A stretch of 64,000 bases of DNA from Cladopsammia gracilis. Its lineage: Eukaryota > Cnidaria > Anthozoa > Scleractinia > Dendrophylliidae. Numbering within the stretch: position 1 is the first letter of the stretch; the number at the start of each line of letters is the position of its first letter. Location: positions 1,567,501 through 1,631,500 of the forward strand of contig JAJGOT010000051.1 in the NCBI GenBank assembly GCA_022457155.1. The letters run 5' to 3'. Both the position numbers and the translations under genes were made by a program. Shown piece by piece: positions 46,317 to 58,800 of this stretch. The notes beneath the pieces were generated by a model, which was not told where the DNA came from, did no database searches, and was given only the letters and a program-made list of their open reading frames with translations.

Positions 46317-46692
46317 TCAAAAGACAAGGTACCGGGAAACATCGCTAATACGGACACCGACGGGATAGAGTATCATTAATTTAAAAAAGGCTCACGTTTT
46401 GTCAGACGAAGCGCTCGAAACGTCAGCTTTTTTAAATCTGTTTACTGTGGCCAATTTACCTACGAGAGGAGAGATTACGGCGGCTCGCCAGCTGGTATTA
46501 CAACCTATTTATTTCTCTCCCAATATAACATCCGTTATATCCCAAGAAGAATCTGGATTGTACACACTGTAATCCGGTCTTCTTTGTTTTAACGGTGACA
46601 GAACGTCATCTCTTTATTAGAGCATCGTGAGATGCGGAAGTATCCGCACACTGGATGGTCAGCGGTGTGCTCTGCATCCCAGTACCCCTCGG

Positions 46693-46797
46693 CTAAAAAG
46701 GTAAGAGGTCGTCGTCGTCATTTTCTTCGTCGTCATCACTGCCTTCCGCTTCCTTTATCAGAGAATCTGCTTCATCATCGTCATCGGCGGTATCGAG
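46693..46797 (-). CDS. IGF2R: Terminal exon: acidic di-leucine sorting tail
   Basis: After the acceptor GTTTTGACAG, 34 codons read LDTADDDDEADSLIK then more Asp/Glu and end DDDDLLPF before TAG. The D-x-x-L-L motif next to the C terminus is the GGA-adaptor signal of both vertebrate M6P receptors (DDHLLPM and DEDLLHI). The phase is 0, matching the end of the upstream exon 47420-47324. Confidence 0.8.
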   Translation of the reverse strand, partial: LDTADDDDEADSLIKEAEGSDDDEENDDDDLLPF

Positions 46798-49700
46798 CTG
46801 TCAAAACGAGAACCGAGATTATTAGAGCCGGTTATTTAAACGAATTCTAACTTAAACCGCGGTTTTAGACAATAGTCCATTTTACAGTTGTGTGCTTGGT
46901 GACCTTGCCTTTGAGTGGAAGCGAGGCTGGAGGTGACCTTGCTTTGATGCAAACCTTTCTGCCTTTCGTATCTTAATTCGTTTCTCATGCTAACTAGCTG
47001 AATTTAAATCTCAAAAGGTCTGCATCATAACAAGGTCAATTTCAACCTCGCTTCCACTCAAAGGCCAGGTCACTAAGAAGACAACTGTAAAATGGTCTAT
47101 CAATGGACCTCGACATCTGTTTAGAAGTGGGTCATTTTAATTAGATAAAAGTTTTTTCTCGTCTGTGCTATATGCCTCCTGGACACTGTTTACAGTAAAT
47201 CACGTTTAAATATTAGGGCTGACCAGATTGAAATTAATTTAGGTCGCGGTTTTGTTAAATACCGTTTAATGTTCGATTAAATAACCGGCCTTAGCCCTTA
47301 AGGTTTTACCTTTTTAATCCTACCTAAATTCTCTGAGCGCTTTCGTTTTCGTAGTGGGATGAAAGCTTATAGTACCCAATTTCTGGATCTAATTTTGTTG
47401 TTCTGCGAGCTAAATCACTTCTGGCGGAAACAAACTACGTCAGTACTCTTTTCTTGCTAATGCCCATTTGTGAGCAAAAAATGAGGTTTCGACGCTTTTT
47501 TCGACTTCCCAGAATTTGAGATTTCGCTCGAGTTTTACAGAAAGTCGCTACAAAACAGTTTTTATTTATTTAAGTGGGTTACCTTTTGATATCTGTACAC
47601 GGGATACTTGATTTCTTTACGAAGGACATGCCTCTTGAAGTTCCACCGCAAACAAGAAATTATAGAATGTCTAATATAACAAAAAAAAAACAAAGTCAAT
47701 TAAATCACATGATGTTTCTTTCCAATTAACTTTTACAAAAAAAATTAGAATAATGTTGCGAGATCAATTAGAGGATGTAAGTGAACGAATGCGAAGTAGT
47801 GACAAGAAAACATGCACGTTGTAGAGATGTGGGCGTTATGGGGGATTATCAATTAGAGGAATATTGAGTGAATGAATGCGAAGTCGGACAAGAAAACATG
47901 CACACTGCAGAGAGGTGGCCGTTATGGGGGATTATCAATTAAAGGAATATTGAGTGAATGAATACGAAGTAGGGACAAGAAAACACGCACGTTGTAGAGA
48001 GGTGGCCGTTATGGGGAGCTTATCAATTAGAGGATTGAGTGAATGAATACGAAGTAAGGGACAAGAAAACATGCACGTTGTAGAGAGGTGGCCGTTATCA
48101 GTGGGGAGTTTATCAATGAGAGGATTGAGTGAATGAATACGAAGTAAGGACAAGAAAACACGCACGTTGTAGAGAGGTGGCCGTTATGGGGAGCTTATCA
48201 ATTAGAGAATTGAGTGAATGAATACGAAGTAAGGACAAGAAAACACGCACGTTGTAGAGAGGTGGGCGTTATGGGGAGCTTATCAATTAGAGAATTGAGT
48301 GAATGAATACGAAGTAAGGACAAGAAAACATGCACGTTGTAGAGAGGTGGCCGTTATGGGGGGCTTATCAATGAGAGGATTGAGTGAACGAATACGAAGT
48401 AGGGACAAGAAAACATGCACGTTGTAGAGAGGTGGCCGTTATGGGGAGCTGGCCGTTAGTAGACGTTCTACTCTATTGAAAACGAGTTACCTTCTGGATG
48501 GTTTATGAAGAACAACTGCAAACACCACAATCAAAATTACGGCAAATATGACGCCGAATGCGATTCCCACATTCGTCTTTGCAGGAGACTTGTGCGCTTT
48601 ATGTACAGCAGGGATGTCTGTCACATTTTGACTCCTACAAAGACATAATCACGAAAAAACAAGCTAGTAGGGAAAACGTAGATAGAGCTTCTGTGAATAC
48701 GGTAACATCCTTGTTTAAGACCTGGTCTTGTAGATTTTCAACAGATGGAATTTTATTTACTAGCGTCGGAAAATCAGTGTTGGTCACATCATAGTTAATA
48801 GAGTAAACTGGTTACGAAACTCAGTCAGTCCTTTGTTCTATGTTTTGTTCTCTAATTCTTTTGTTCGTTTGCCTTGACCATGCACAAAACACCAAAGGTA
48901 TTGAAATGCATATGAGCAACTGACCAGTAAAAATATTTGGGCTCACACGTTAAACAAAACAATGTGCACGGTCACGGTTCGTTCAACATAAAACAAAACA
49001 GCTTTGCACACTCTTTTTGAAATTTGTTGAGCTTCATAACCAGTTTGTTCTATTAGGTAACAATCCGTGTAAGAAGTAGGCAACCCAAATCCACGGAATG
49101 CAGAAAGGTGTGAATTGTGCTATTGTTGAAACCGTCCACCTCATTGGCTAAAACATGAAAATCTACCATAACTTTATCAGGCAGCGCATTTATTTATCTC
49201 TAGTTTACTAATTGATTCCCTTTTAGTGAAAACTATTGTGATTTTTAACGCAACAAAAATTCTATGTGGGGAACATGGAAAATTAGAAGTCTTTCTTGGC
49301 CATTGTTTTGGAGTCTCACGATTGGATGAAATCTTGTAACACAAAAGAAACATCGCTTTAAAATAAAGTTTCAGTAAATTTTATTTCAAAACCATGTTGT
49401 CCATAGGTTGATGTATTCTCAGTACGAAAATCTAAGCATTCTTATGTGGGGAAAGCGAAATGCATCGGAACAATAGAGAATTGCCCACTTCTTACACGGA
49501 TTGTTACTATGGTTACACTAAAGAGAAAGAGCTAGGCGGACACAGTTTTTCAGACGGAAAAATCAAGAAGAGTGGTTATTTTAATTTATTTAATTTCCGC
49601 CTTCCGCCTATTGTTTACATCCCTTTCAGGCCGCAAGTATTGCGAGACGTGTTGAAATGTAGTAAAAATTAACCGAGGTGACTGTTAATCTTTACAATCT

Positions 49701-51565
49701 TAGACCCAACTCTAGGTCGTATATCGAGTTTCTAACTTTTAAGTATTACTTGAAATTTTAAAGTGTGAACATTCAAATAAAAGCTATTGAGCAGCATTTT
49801 CCAGTGGTACTATTTATTATGCTGTACAAGGTACTTTTGAGTCTGTGGATCTGTGGATCTGTGGATCAAATCCTAAAGAGTGACCATTTATATAAAATAT
49901 TTGCAGCGGCTTCTTCCACTGGTACTGTTTGATTTTCGATATTTTTCAAATGAAGACAAAAGCTCTTAACAGTACTTTCCAGTGGTGCTGTTTATTATGC
50001 TGTACAAGGTGGTTGTAACTTTTGAGTCTGTTAATATAATCCTGAAGTGTGACCATTCAAATGAAAGCTATTGAGCAGTACTTTCCTGTGATACTGTTTA
50101 TTATGCTGTACAAGGTGGTTCTATCTTTAAAGTCTGTAGATGAAAACCTAAGGTGTGACCATTTAAGTGACAGCTCTTCAGCATACCTTTCCTGTGGTGC
50201 TGTTTATTTTTAGAGATTTAACAATGTTTTTAAATTTTGCTTTTGGCTTCTCTTGGAATTAAAAGGATTTATAAAGGCCCGGGAACTACTTACAAGTCGC
50301 CTGAGCACACAATGGATGTTGGCCACGAGAAAACGTGATGGCAGTTACTGGACGCATAATCAAACTTTGGACTTCCCTGAGGAAAAAAAAGAAAAGTGAT
50401 TTAATCGTATCCTGATTGATTGAGTATTCAAACCTCATTGAATATTTATGACCCCTCGCGATGACGTCATTGGCATTATGTAAGCAACTTAATGAAATGC
50501 ATCAGTGTCAGTTAAGCCAACAAGTCACGGGGAATACAACTTACCCCACCCTCCCTCCCTTGCGTTGCCTCTCATAGCACTTCGTGCTTCTCTCTGTCGT
50601 TTACTCGACAGGGAGGACTTTCCCATACCTTAATGCTAATGAGGCAGCAAGAGGGATAATGAACTATTTTATTTAGTTATTTATTTATTTCTTTTTAAAG
50701 TAAAATCGCCATGTAATCCTCGGAATTGCACTGGTCTTTAGAGGCATTTAATTTACAAAATGCGTGGAATACAGCACCATACATACACCTCACTTATGTA
50801 ACTCTTATTACGTTATTTTGTTAAATGGTGATAACTTTTCACAGAGTTTTTCGTACCCTAAAAACTATACCCTATTTCGCGGAGGGAGTGGGGGGAGGAG
50901 CGGTTATCTACAGCTTCTGTAGCATAAAGTGAATAGTGACTACTCCCCTCAATGTGGCTCAGAACCTTTCCTCGTACACGAAATTGTGTTAGAGATCCGC
51001 GTGCACGTTTCACTGTAAGTGGATCATTATTTAAGCGCGCAGTGTCACTCACGGTGCTTAACCAACAGGTTTGTTTATGGTACGGGAAAACCCCATAAAT
51101 GCCGGCCATTTTAGTAACCCGCCACAGTCGGCGCTGGTTCCCGCGCGGCCGCCTGCGTTGCGCACCGCTGACAGCTCAGCATTTTAAGCGCCCCATTTTT
51201 GTTTTAAAACCACTCTACTAGTGCAGTGAAACCCACAACAAAGCGCATTTAATAAATGGCAAAAAAGAAAGGACTTCTCACCACTCCTGCGCCCACTGAA
51301 CACTGGAAGTTAATCACCACGACAAGTGGATGCTCTTTTCCGCTTTCGCATGTTTTCGTTGTTGTCATCTCAAGCGAAAATATCGAGTCTACGAAAATTA
51401 ATATTAAAGAAATTAATAAGATATATCCATCTTGCTTATCATCATCATTAAAAACTTTTCCACGGTTCATAAGAAAATCTTATTTTGTACCAAGATGTTT
51501 TTTAATAGAGATCGCTATTGGCTTTCCCCAAGTCTTCTGTTAGCATGTCTGTAAGACTGTTGTTA

Positions 51566-51596
<31 letters not shown>

Positions 51597-54500
51597 CCTT
51601 GTTTAACTCCGACCGGTGTGCAGAGGGTTCGAATCCCGTCTCTCTGTACCACGCTCGTGACAAGTTGAACATTACATCTTTGTCATTTAAAGCACCAGTT
51701 TGATCAAATTGTTAATTAACAATTATTGGATGAGGTTGAGCATGATAGCGATAATTATCAAGGCCAAAGTTTGTGTTATCTGCCGAAGCCGAAGGCTGAG
51801 GCGGATAACACAAACTGAGGCCTTGATAATTATCGCTATCATGCGAAAACTGAATCCAATAATTGTTTTATTATGCATATTCCTGAGCTGCACTTGTAAA
51901 GACAAGAGCGCGCACAAAAAACTGATCAATGCACAGCAGACAAACTGTTGTCTGTAGGTATGTCACTTCTACATACATAAAATTCATTGTCTGTAGGTAT
52001 GACGTAACAGAAACAGCAAGCAATAATTAGCTGCGTACTTATAGCCAATCAAAATCGAGCTAGTGACACCAATGTATAATAAAGTTCATTTTTGTGCATT
52101 TCGGAAGAAAATAATGTATTCAGTAACATGTCCAACCCGTTTTTCAATCCAATCAAGGGTGACGGTTTTTCCGGCCGTACTTTTCGCATTTACACGGCCT
52201 CCATTAAATTTGCAGTTCCAGAAATTCCAGTCACGTTTGTAGGTAGTTAAAAAGCATTGCCAAACCTAACAGTACATTCGGTGCACAACATGTGTTCACC
52301 CCGTGTTCACCCTTATACCTTCATAATAAAAAGTCTTGGTTGCCATATCATAGCGTTCGTTATTAAAACAGATCGCGTCCCGACCTCCACAGTCTGGTGA
52401 TAAATCTTTTCTGAGTTTACCACAAATGTTAATGGAATCCGAGAATGGCTTGTTGTTCTCATCTACACCATGGATGGTCCAAGTGCTGCGGAAAGTAATA
52501 AAAAAAAACAACGCGTTTACCTTAACTCCCCATGGTGCCAACGTAATATATATTTATACTAGAAATAGCTGAGAGCCAGTGAAGTGCTGCGATGTTACTC
52601 ATCAAATACAGTTTAGTGTCAATACTTATGATTGTCAATAGGCTATGTTATGATTACTGTTTTTTTTGTACATATTTTCCCAAAAATGTAAGTGAATTTT
52701 TTGAATAATAAGCATGAATTTGTGTTAAATATAAATATAGTACTAAATAGTACAGAATTCGTCGTTTTCCATTGCTTAGCTTGTAATGTTTTATGCCCCC
52801 GGGTATACGACGAGGAGGGGTTAGCTCCGCATAGTCATAGTCCAATGTAGACATCCTTAGGGCTTGTCACGCAATCTTTCCTCCCTCGTGCTACATAGTG
52901 GGAAATTTGACGCAAAATTAAACGAGGCCCGGACGGGGCGATTAACTTCAACAAAAACATTGGTCAGCGGTCGCAAGCTAAAGGATTTCGTAATCCATAT
53001 TTTCCGATAGTTTCCATGACTTCTTCCAGCGAATGATAAAATTGTGTTTGCATGATAACTCTGCGTAATAAGTAAACAGCTTACCTCGAGCAAGAACGCA
53101 AAACCTCGGCTTTGGTTACCTTTAGGAGTGCCGCGCTATATAGCGAAAAACCAACTGTATTAGCGCGCGCTGAAATAGTGCATTTAATGTCATCAAATTG
53201 CGTCAGCAAAGTACTAATTAATGTTCAAAAATGGCAAAAATTCAAATTTGACAAGTTAAAAAAACAACAAAATGTCACTCAAAAATTGCTCAAAAAAACA
53301 AAGCGTCACACTCCGGACTTGTGTGGTTGCTCTTTATCAGGTTTTTTATCTTTCAACCATGCAATTGCAGACTCGAGAGAAATTACTACTTTTAGAAACT
53401 CGATAACATTCATCGTTTTCTCTCAAAATGACTATGATCGCGAGATTAATTCAGTCGCAATTTTAGCGCGCGCTAATACAGATGTTTTTACAGTTGCTAA
53501 TACAGTTGTTCAAAACCTATCATCGTTTTCTCTTAAAATGACAATAGGGGACTTTAGATCGGACGACGAGTACGAGATTGAGTACGGGTACGACTTTTGA
53601 ATTTAAAGCCAGTCACGTCCCCAAAACTATCGGTCCCTTCTGTTGCAAACCAGAAGATAAGAAGACTCTAGGTATAAAATTTGTGTGGTAAATGGTTCTT
53701 TAGAGTACGGCGAACTAAGTTTTAAAAGTCGTACTCGTACTCAATCTCGTACTCGTCGTCCGATCTAAAGTCTCCTAATTTTACTCGCCACATGATCACG
53801 AGATTACTTCGCAATTTTAGCGCGCGCTTTTACAGTTGTTTTTACCGAATTTTTTTCCTTCGCTGTCAATGTCATGAGCTTCCGTGTTCTGACCGCCCAT
53901 TGCCGGATTAGCTTGCTAAAGGCAATTATGTTAATTAAAGTTAAAGTTAAAGTTGCTAATACAGCCGTTCAAAACCAATCATGTTTTCTCTTAAAATGAC
54001 AATTTTACTCGCCATATGATCGCGAAATTGATTCGCTATTTTAGCGCGCGCTAATACAGTTGATTTTACAGTTACTAATACAGTTGTACATGTTCAGACC
54101 TATCCTGACCACGCAGGATTCTACAACTACTGCCGCTGACGATACATACTGCATCCTCACTCAAAATCATAGTCCACGAAAAAGTCCACGAAATCCTCAA
54201 AACGAGCTATTGCGCCGTATATAAAGCGCCCAGGTCTCACTCGGTCAAATGAAACCCAGGGAGCCTGTCACGATTAGTGTGCTGCTCGCCAAAGGGCTCG
54301 CAGCAAAAATGCTCAAGGAAATGCGCGCGCTATGATTGGTTAAACCGAGTTCATTATAACTCGATAAAGCACGCGCGTGACGTAAGGTTCATTATAACCG
54401 TTATTATTTTATAAAAGAAATAAAAAACTTGTTCCTCGTGCATTGTTGAGTTATATAAGCACTTGGGAATTTTTAAGAACACTCGAGAAGTGCGAGAAGC

Positions 54501-55777
54501 ACTCGCCTTTGGCTCGTGCTTATCTGCACTTCTCTCGTGTTCTTAAAAATCCCCGCGTGCTTATATAACTCAATAATGACTCGGCGCGATTTTTATTTCT
54601 TTAATAGATAGGCTAAGCCTAACAGCGAAGCTCTCTGAACAGAAAGTCGATGATAAACTTAACTGAGGTGAAAGGTCGGAAGCACAAGAATTAAGATTGA
54701 CGACCGGGCTATTTTTCAATTTCAGCAATTCTCAAAAACACTGAGACTGCACAGTCCATTGAGACCGTACAAAAGTTCACAAAAACAACTTTTTCTCCGT
54801 TTAGAATAACTAGTACGACTACTTTCCGAATAAAATACACCTGTTTCTTATCAAAAATTGCCCGAGAAACTGATTTGGAAATCAAAATTGTAAAAATACA
54901 CAAACATATATGCATAAGGCCACGCGAGTGGAGTTGGAACTATAAAATCCAAATCTTGGTTTGTTTACATAAAATCGCTTTTCTACCTATGTAATGAATG
55001 ACCAAACACATAAAAATGGACAACACAATGTTCTTTCGAAAATTTTTATTCAAATCTCCATAAGTTTATGTTTAAAAGCAAAACGCGACCCATTTATAGC
55101 GCATCGAGGCCGAGCTGTCTTCGATGAAAGAAATCATGAAACGACTGAATTTGAGCACGTTTTAAAAACAATTCTCCAAAACTAACAAGAACACAAAGAA
55201 AAAGTCAATCACAGATTCCCGCCCATCGTAAAATGTAATTTGTTTTACCTTTAAGAAATTCTTTAAATCTCCGCTTCTTCAGTTCTGAATTCCGAAGTGA
55301 GAAACATCTCCCCGCATTGCTCCCGCATTGATTAAAACGTACGAAGTTCCTCGAAGCAAGATTTTATCCCTAAAAGCCCTTCTTTTTCCACTATAGCGGC
55401 TTCTGAGTATCCCTTAATTAGTATCTCTGTCTTGAGTAGCAAACCGTGAAAAAATGCAGGGAAATAACGACTGCAATTTGAATTTTTTTTCTCCACTAAA
55501 CACAACAAAACATCGAAGTGTTTACCGAGCTGACGTGACATTCGGCCATGTAGCCGCGCGAAAAACAAAGCCTCGCTTTGGTTTCAAAATTGATAAGATC
55601 CCGGATGTTGTGCCGCGTCATACGCGCATGTTTTGCGACGTCATACGCGCCCGCGAGCTAGCCCTACCAAACGCGTACGGCACACGGACCGACGCGCATT
55701 CCGCGAGAGCTCTGCTATAAATTTGCCAACTTGCTCCCCCCCTTCCCCCACACCCACACCCACACCCACACCCACAG

Positions 55778-55867
<90 letters not shown>

Positions 55868-58800
55868 ACACCCCAAGAAAACCTGTAAAACAAACTACAG
55901 TCCATAGCTTTCACGTGGTCACACCTCAGGATTTCACCGAAGGATGCACAGCACAGCTTTCATTTGAATGATAACACTTTGGAGTACTGTCCACAGATTC
56001 AAAAGTTAGAGCCACCTTGTACAGCATAATATACGACACCACAGAAAAGCACTACTCAATAGCTTTCATTTGAATGGTCACACTTAGGATTGCATCCAGA
56101 CTCAAAAGTTAGAACCACTTTGTACAGCATAATAAACAGCACCACATGGAAGTACTGCTCAGTAGCTTTCATTTGAATGGTTACACTTCAGGATTGCATT
56201 TATTTACAGACTCAAAAGTTAGAACCACATTGTACAGCATAATAAACAGCACCACAGGAAAGTACTGCTCAGTAGCTTTCATTTGAATGGTCACACTTCA
56301 GGATTGCATCCACAGACTCAAAAGTTAGAACCACCTCGTACAGCATAATAAACAGTACCACACGAAAGTACTGCTCAGTAGCTTTCATTTGAATGGTCAC
56401 ACTTAAGGATTGCATCCACAAACTCAAAAGTTAGAACCACCTTGTATAGCTAATAAACAGCACCGCAAGAAAGTACTCCTCGGTAGCTTCTATTTGAATG
56501 GTCACACTTTAGGATTTCATCAACAGACTCAAAGGTTGAATTGGCCTTGAACAGCGTGCGCATAATACACGAACCACAGAAAAGTACTGCTCAGTAGCGT
56601 TATTTATACAGTCGCAATTTAAGTTTCCATCCACAGATTAAAAACTTACAACCACCTCGTACATGACAATAACAAAACCACAGGTCAGTACTACTCAAAG
56701 ATTTCATTTGGAAGGTCACAAAGTTCAATCCACGTCACACGAGAGAAATATTTTGAGTCGGATTTGAATTTCTTATGTAATTTCTTAGAAAAAGTGCTAA
56801 AAGCTAACTTTCCTACCCTTAGAGATTGAAGCAAGGTGACAAAACATGCCGGGTTAACAATATTTCATTAACAAGACCATATCGGACCGCTTTTCATCCC
56901 ACTAAAGCCCGGTTTCCATATGATCGCTACGATCGCTACGATCGCTACGATCGCTACGATCGTTGCGATCGCTGAAAAAAATAGTTCAGCGATCGCAGCG
57001 ATTGATGGTTTCCATATGATCGCTGCGATCGCTACGATCGCTGAGAAAGTGAATGAAGATCGAGGGGACCTGGGTCTGACAATATCGTTTCGCCTCATTC
57101 TTGAAATTCAACATAGCGGCTGTGAATTGTTTTTAAAATTTGTTGTAAAGACAGTCGTATCTTTGCACTTCTTCCATAAAAAGGGCCAAATTGCACCCTT
57201 TGAGTGAGCTTACGCAGTGCATCATGGTATTTTTGCCGTCGCTACGATCGCTGCGATCGCTGCGATCGCTGGAGAGTGGTTTCCATATGATCGCTACGAT
57301 CGCTAAGATAGAATCACAGCGATCGCAGCGATCGTTGTCGCTGCGATCGCTGTGATCGCTACGATCGCTGGAGAGTGGTTTCCATATGATCGCTACGATC
57401 GCTGAACTTTTTTTCCAGCGATCGCAGCGATCGTAGCGATCGTAGCGATCATATGGAAACCGGGCTTTAACAGCTACAATCTTAGACTTTCTCAAAGTCC
57501 CTTTCAATACTAGTTTTCGATAAGTTAGGTTCTTCTACTTAAATTAATTCCGCGCGTAAAAATTTATCGAATAAAACTCGACTAAAAAAGCGAAGTTCGA
57601 CTTGTGGCAAGTCTACTACAAACTTAACAGATAAATAACAGCGTGGCAAACAACAACGAAAAAATTCTCACCTTCCAGAACTGCCAACAAGTTGCCTAAA
57701 ATCGATTTGCGCGCCTGTCACAGGATGTTTGACAACACAGTGGTTTTCGTCAAGTTTCTCCCTGGATTAATTAAGAAAAAAAGTACCAGGATTTCAAATA
57801 ACAGGTTACAGCTTTGCGGCAGGCAATAACTTTCATTTGAATGGATTACATTTTGGGGTTTCATCCACAAACTCACAACTTAAAACCACCTTGTACAGCA
57901 TAATAAACAGTACCACTGGAAAGTACTACTTGGTAGCATTCATTTGAATGGCCACAATTTAAGACAGTGTTCCATTTAAGAGACGGGTCTCGGGTCAAAA
58001 ACCCGACGGCAACGGCTACCTGACCCGATAATCGACTAAAGTATAATAAATTATAAAAGTACTATAATCATAAAAGAGAAAAAGGTAAATAAAAGAAATG
58101 AAGTTTCTAGAAAAGACTAGATATCAACGGAAAAGACATTTGAAAAGACAATCAAATTCAGCAAAATTCCGAAGGCGACTTGAGTGGCGAACCATTTGGT
58201 CGTCGGTATGAAAGGTAATTTAGCAAATAAAAGAGAACGCGCCCCAGAAATAATAATTGTCGTGCTATGGCATTGTTAATTTCCATACTTGTTAGTTCAG
58301 GATAAAATAAACACAGTTCGATGATGTGGTTTTCACCTTGGTTACCTAGCACGTGATCAATTTCTTCCCCGATCGAATTTCATTTCTTTGTAAACAAGTT
58401 TCCAAAATGTTACATAAACAACAGCTAGACTCTAACAGACCGACTATCATTGAAGATTTTGGAGAAAATTCAATATTAAACCCTTAGAACTAACGGCCGA
58501 TGTGACGGCCCAAACACGTAAACCCGGCACCGGGAAATCATTTGCCTCAAAATGAAGCGTACAAAACAGCAATCTTTGTTCAGTGTCTGGCAAAAACGAT
58601 CCAAAGATGGCGTAGACCAGGGTAAGTTTGTTCTGTATAAACGATGTTATTACTATTTCACTTCAAAATGGCCTGCAAATATTCATTCTGCGCATCTCAT
58701 GTTGAGTCGATTTTCGTTTGCTTCTAGCCGATCTATTCACTGACATATTTTTTGTATTCATTTTGTTGATTTTGTGAGTCGCTTGGGAGATTACACGCGT

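Noticed and set aside
46632..46850. Plus-strand 72-residue His/Arg-rich frame
   Set aside because: It is antisense to the acidic DxxLL terminal exon of the receptor gene.
47766..48470. CRISPR-like spacing of the 86-bp repeats
   Set aside because: The whole unit is repeated with no unique spacers, and the surroundings are eukaryotic.
51626..51650. tRNA-like B box (GGTTCGAATCC)
   Set aside because: Only a T-arm-like string is present; no acceptor stem, anticodon arm or A box can be placed around it. At most a remnant of a tRNA-derived SINE.
53112..53600. 162-residue plus-strand frame
   Set aside because: It runs through degenerate intronic repeats and into a MITE, and has no conserved pattern; it lies inside a receptor intron on the other strand.
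55618..55971. Long frames of repeated Thr-His or Val-Cys on both strands
   Set aside because: They are translations of the (CA)n and (CACACC)n microsatellite.
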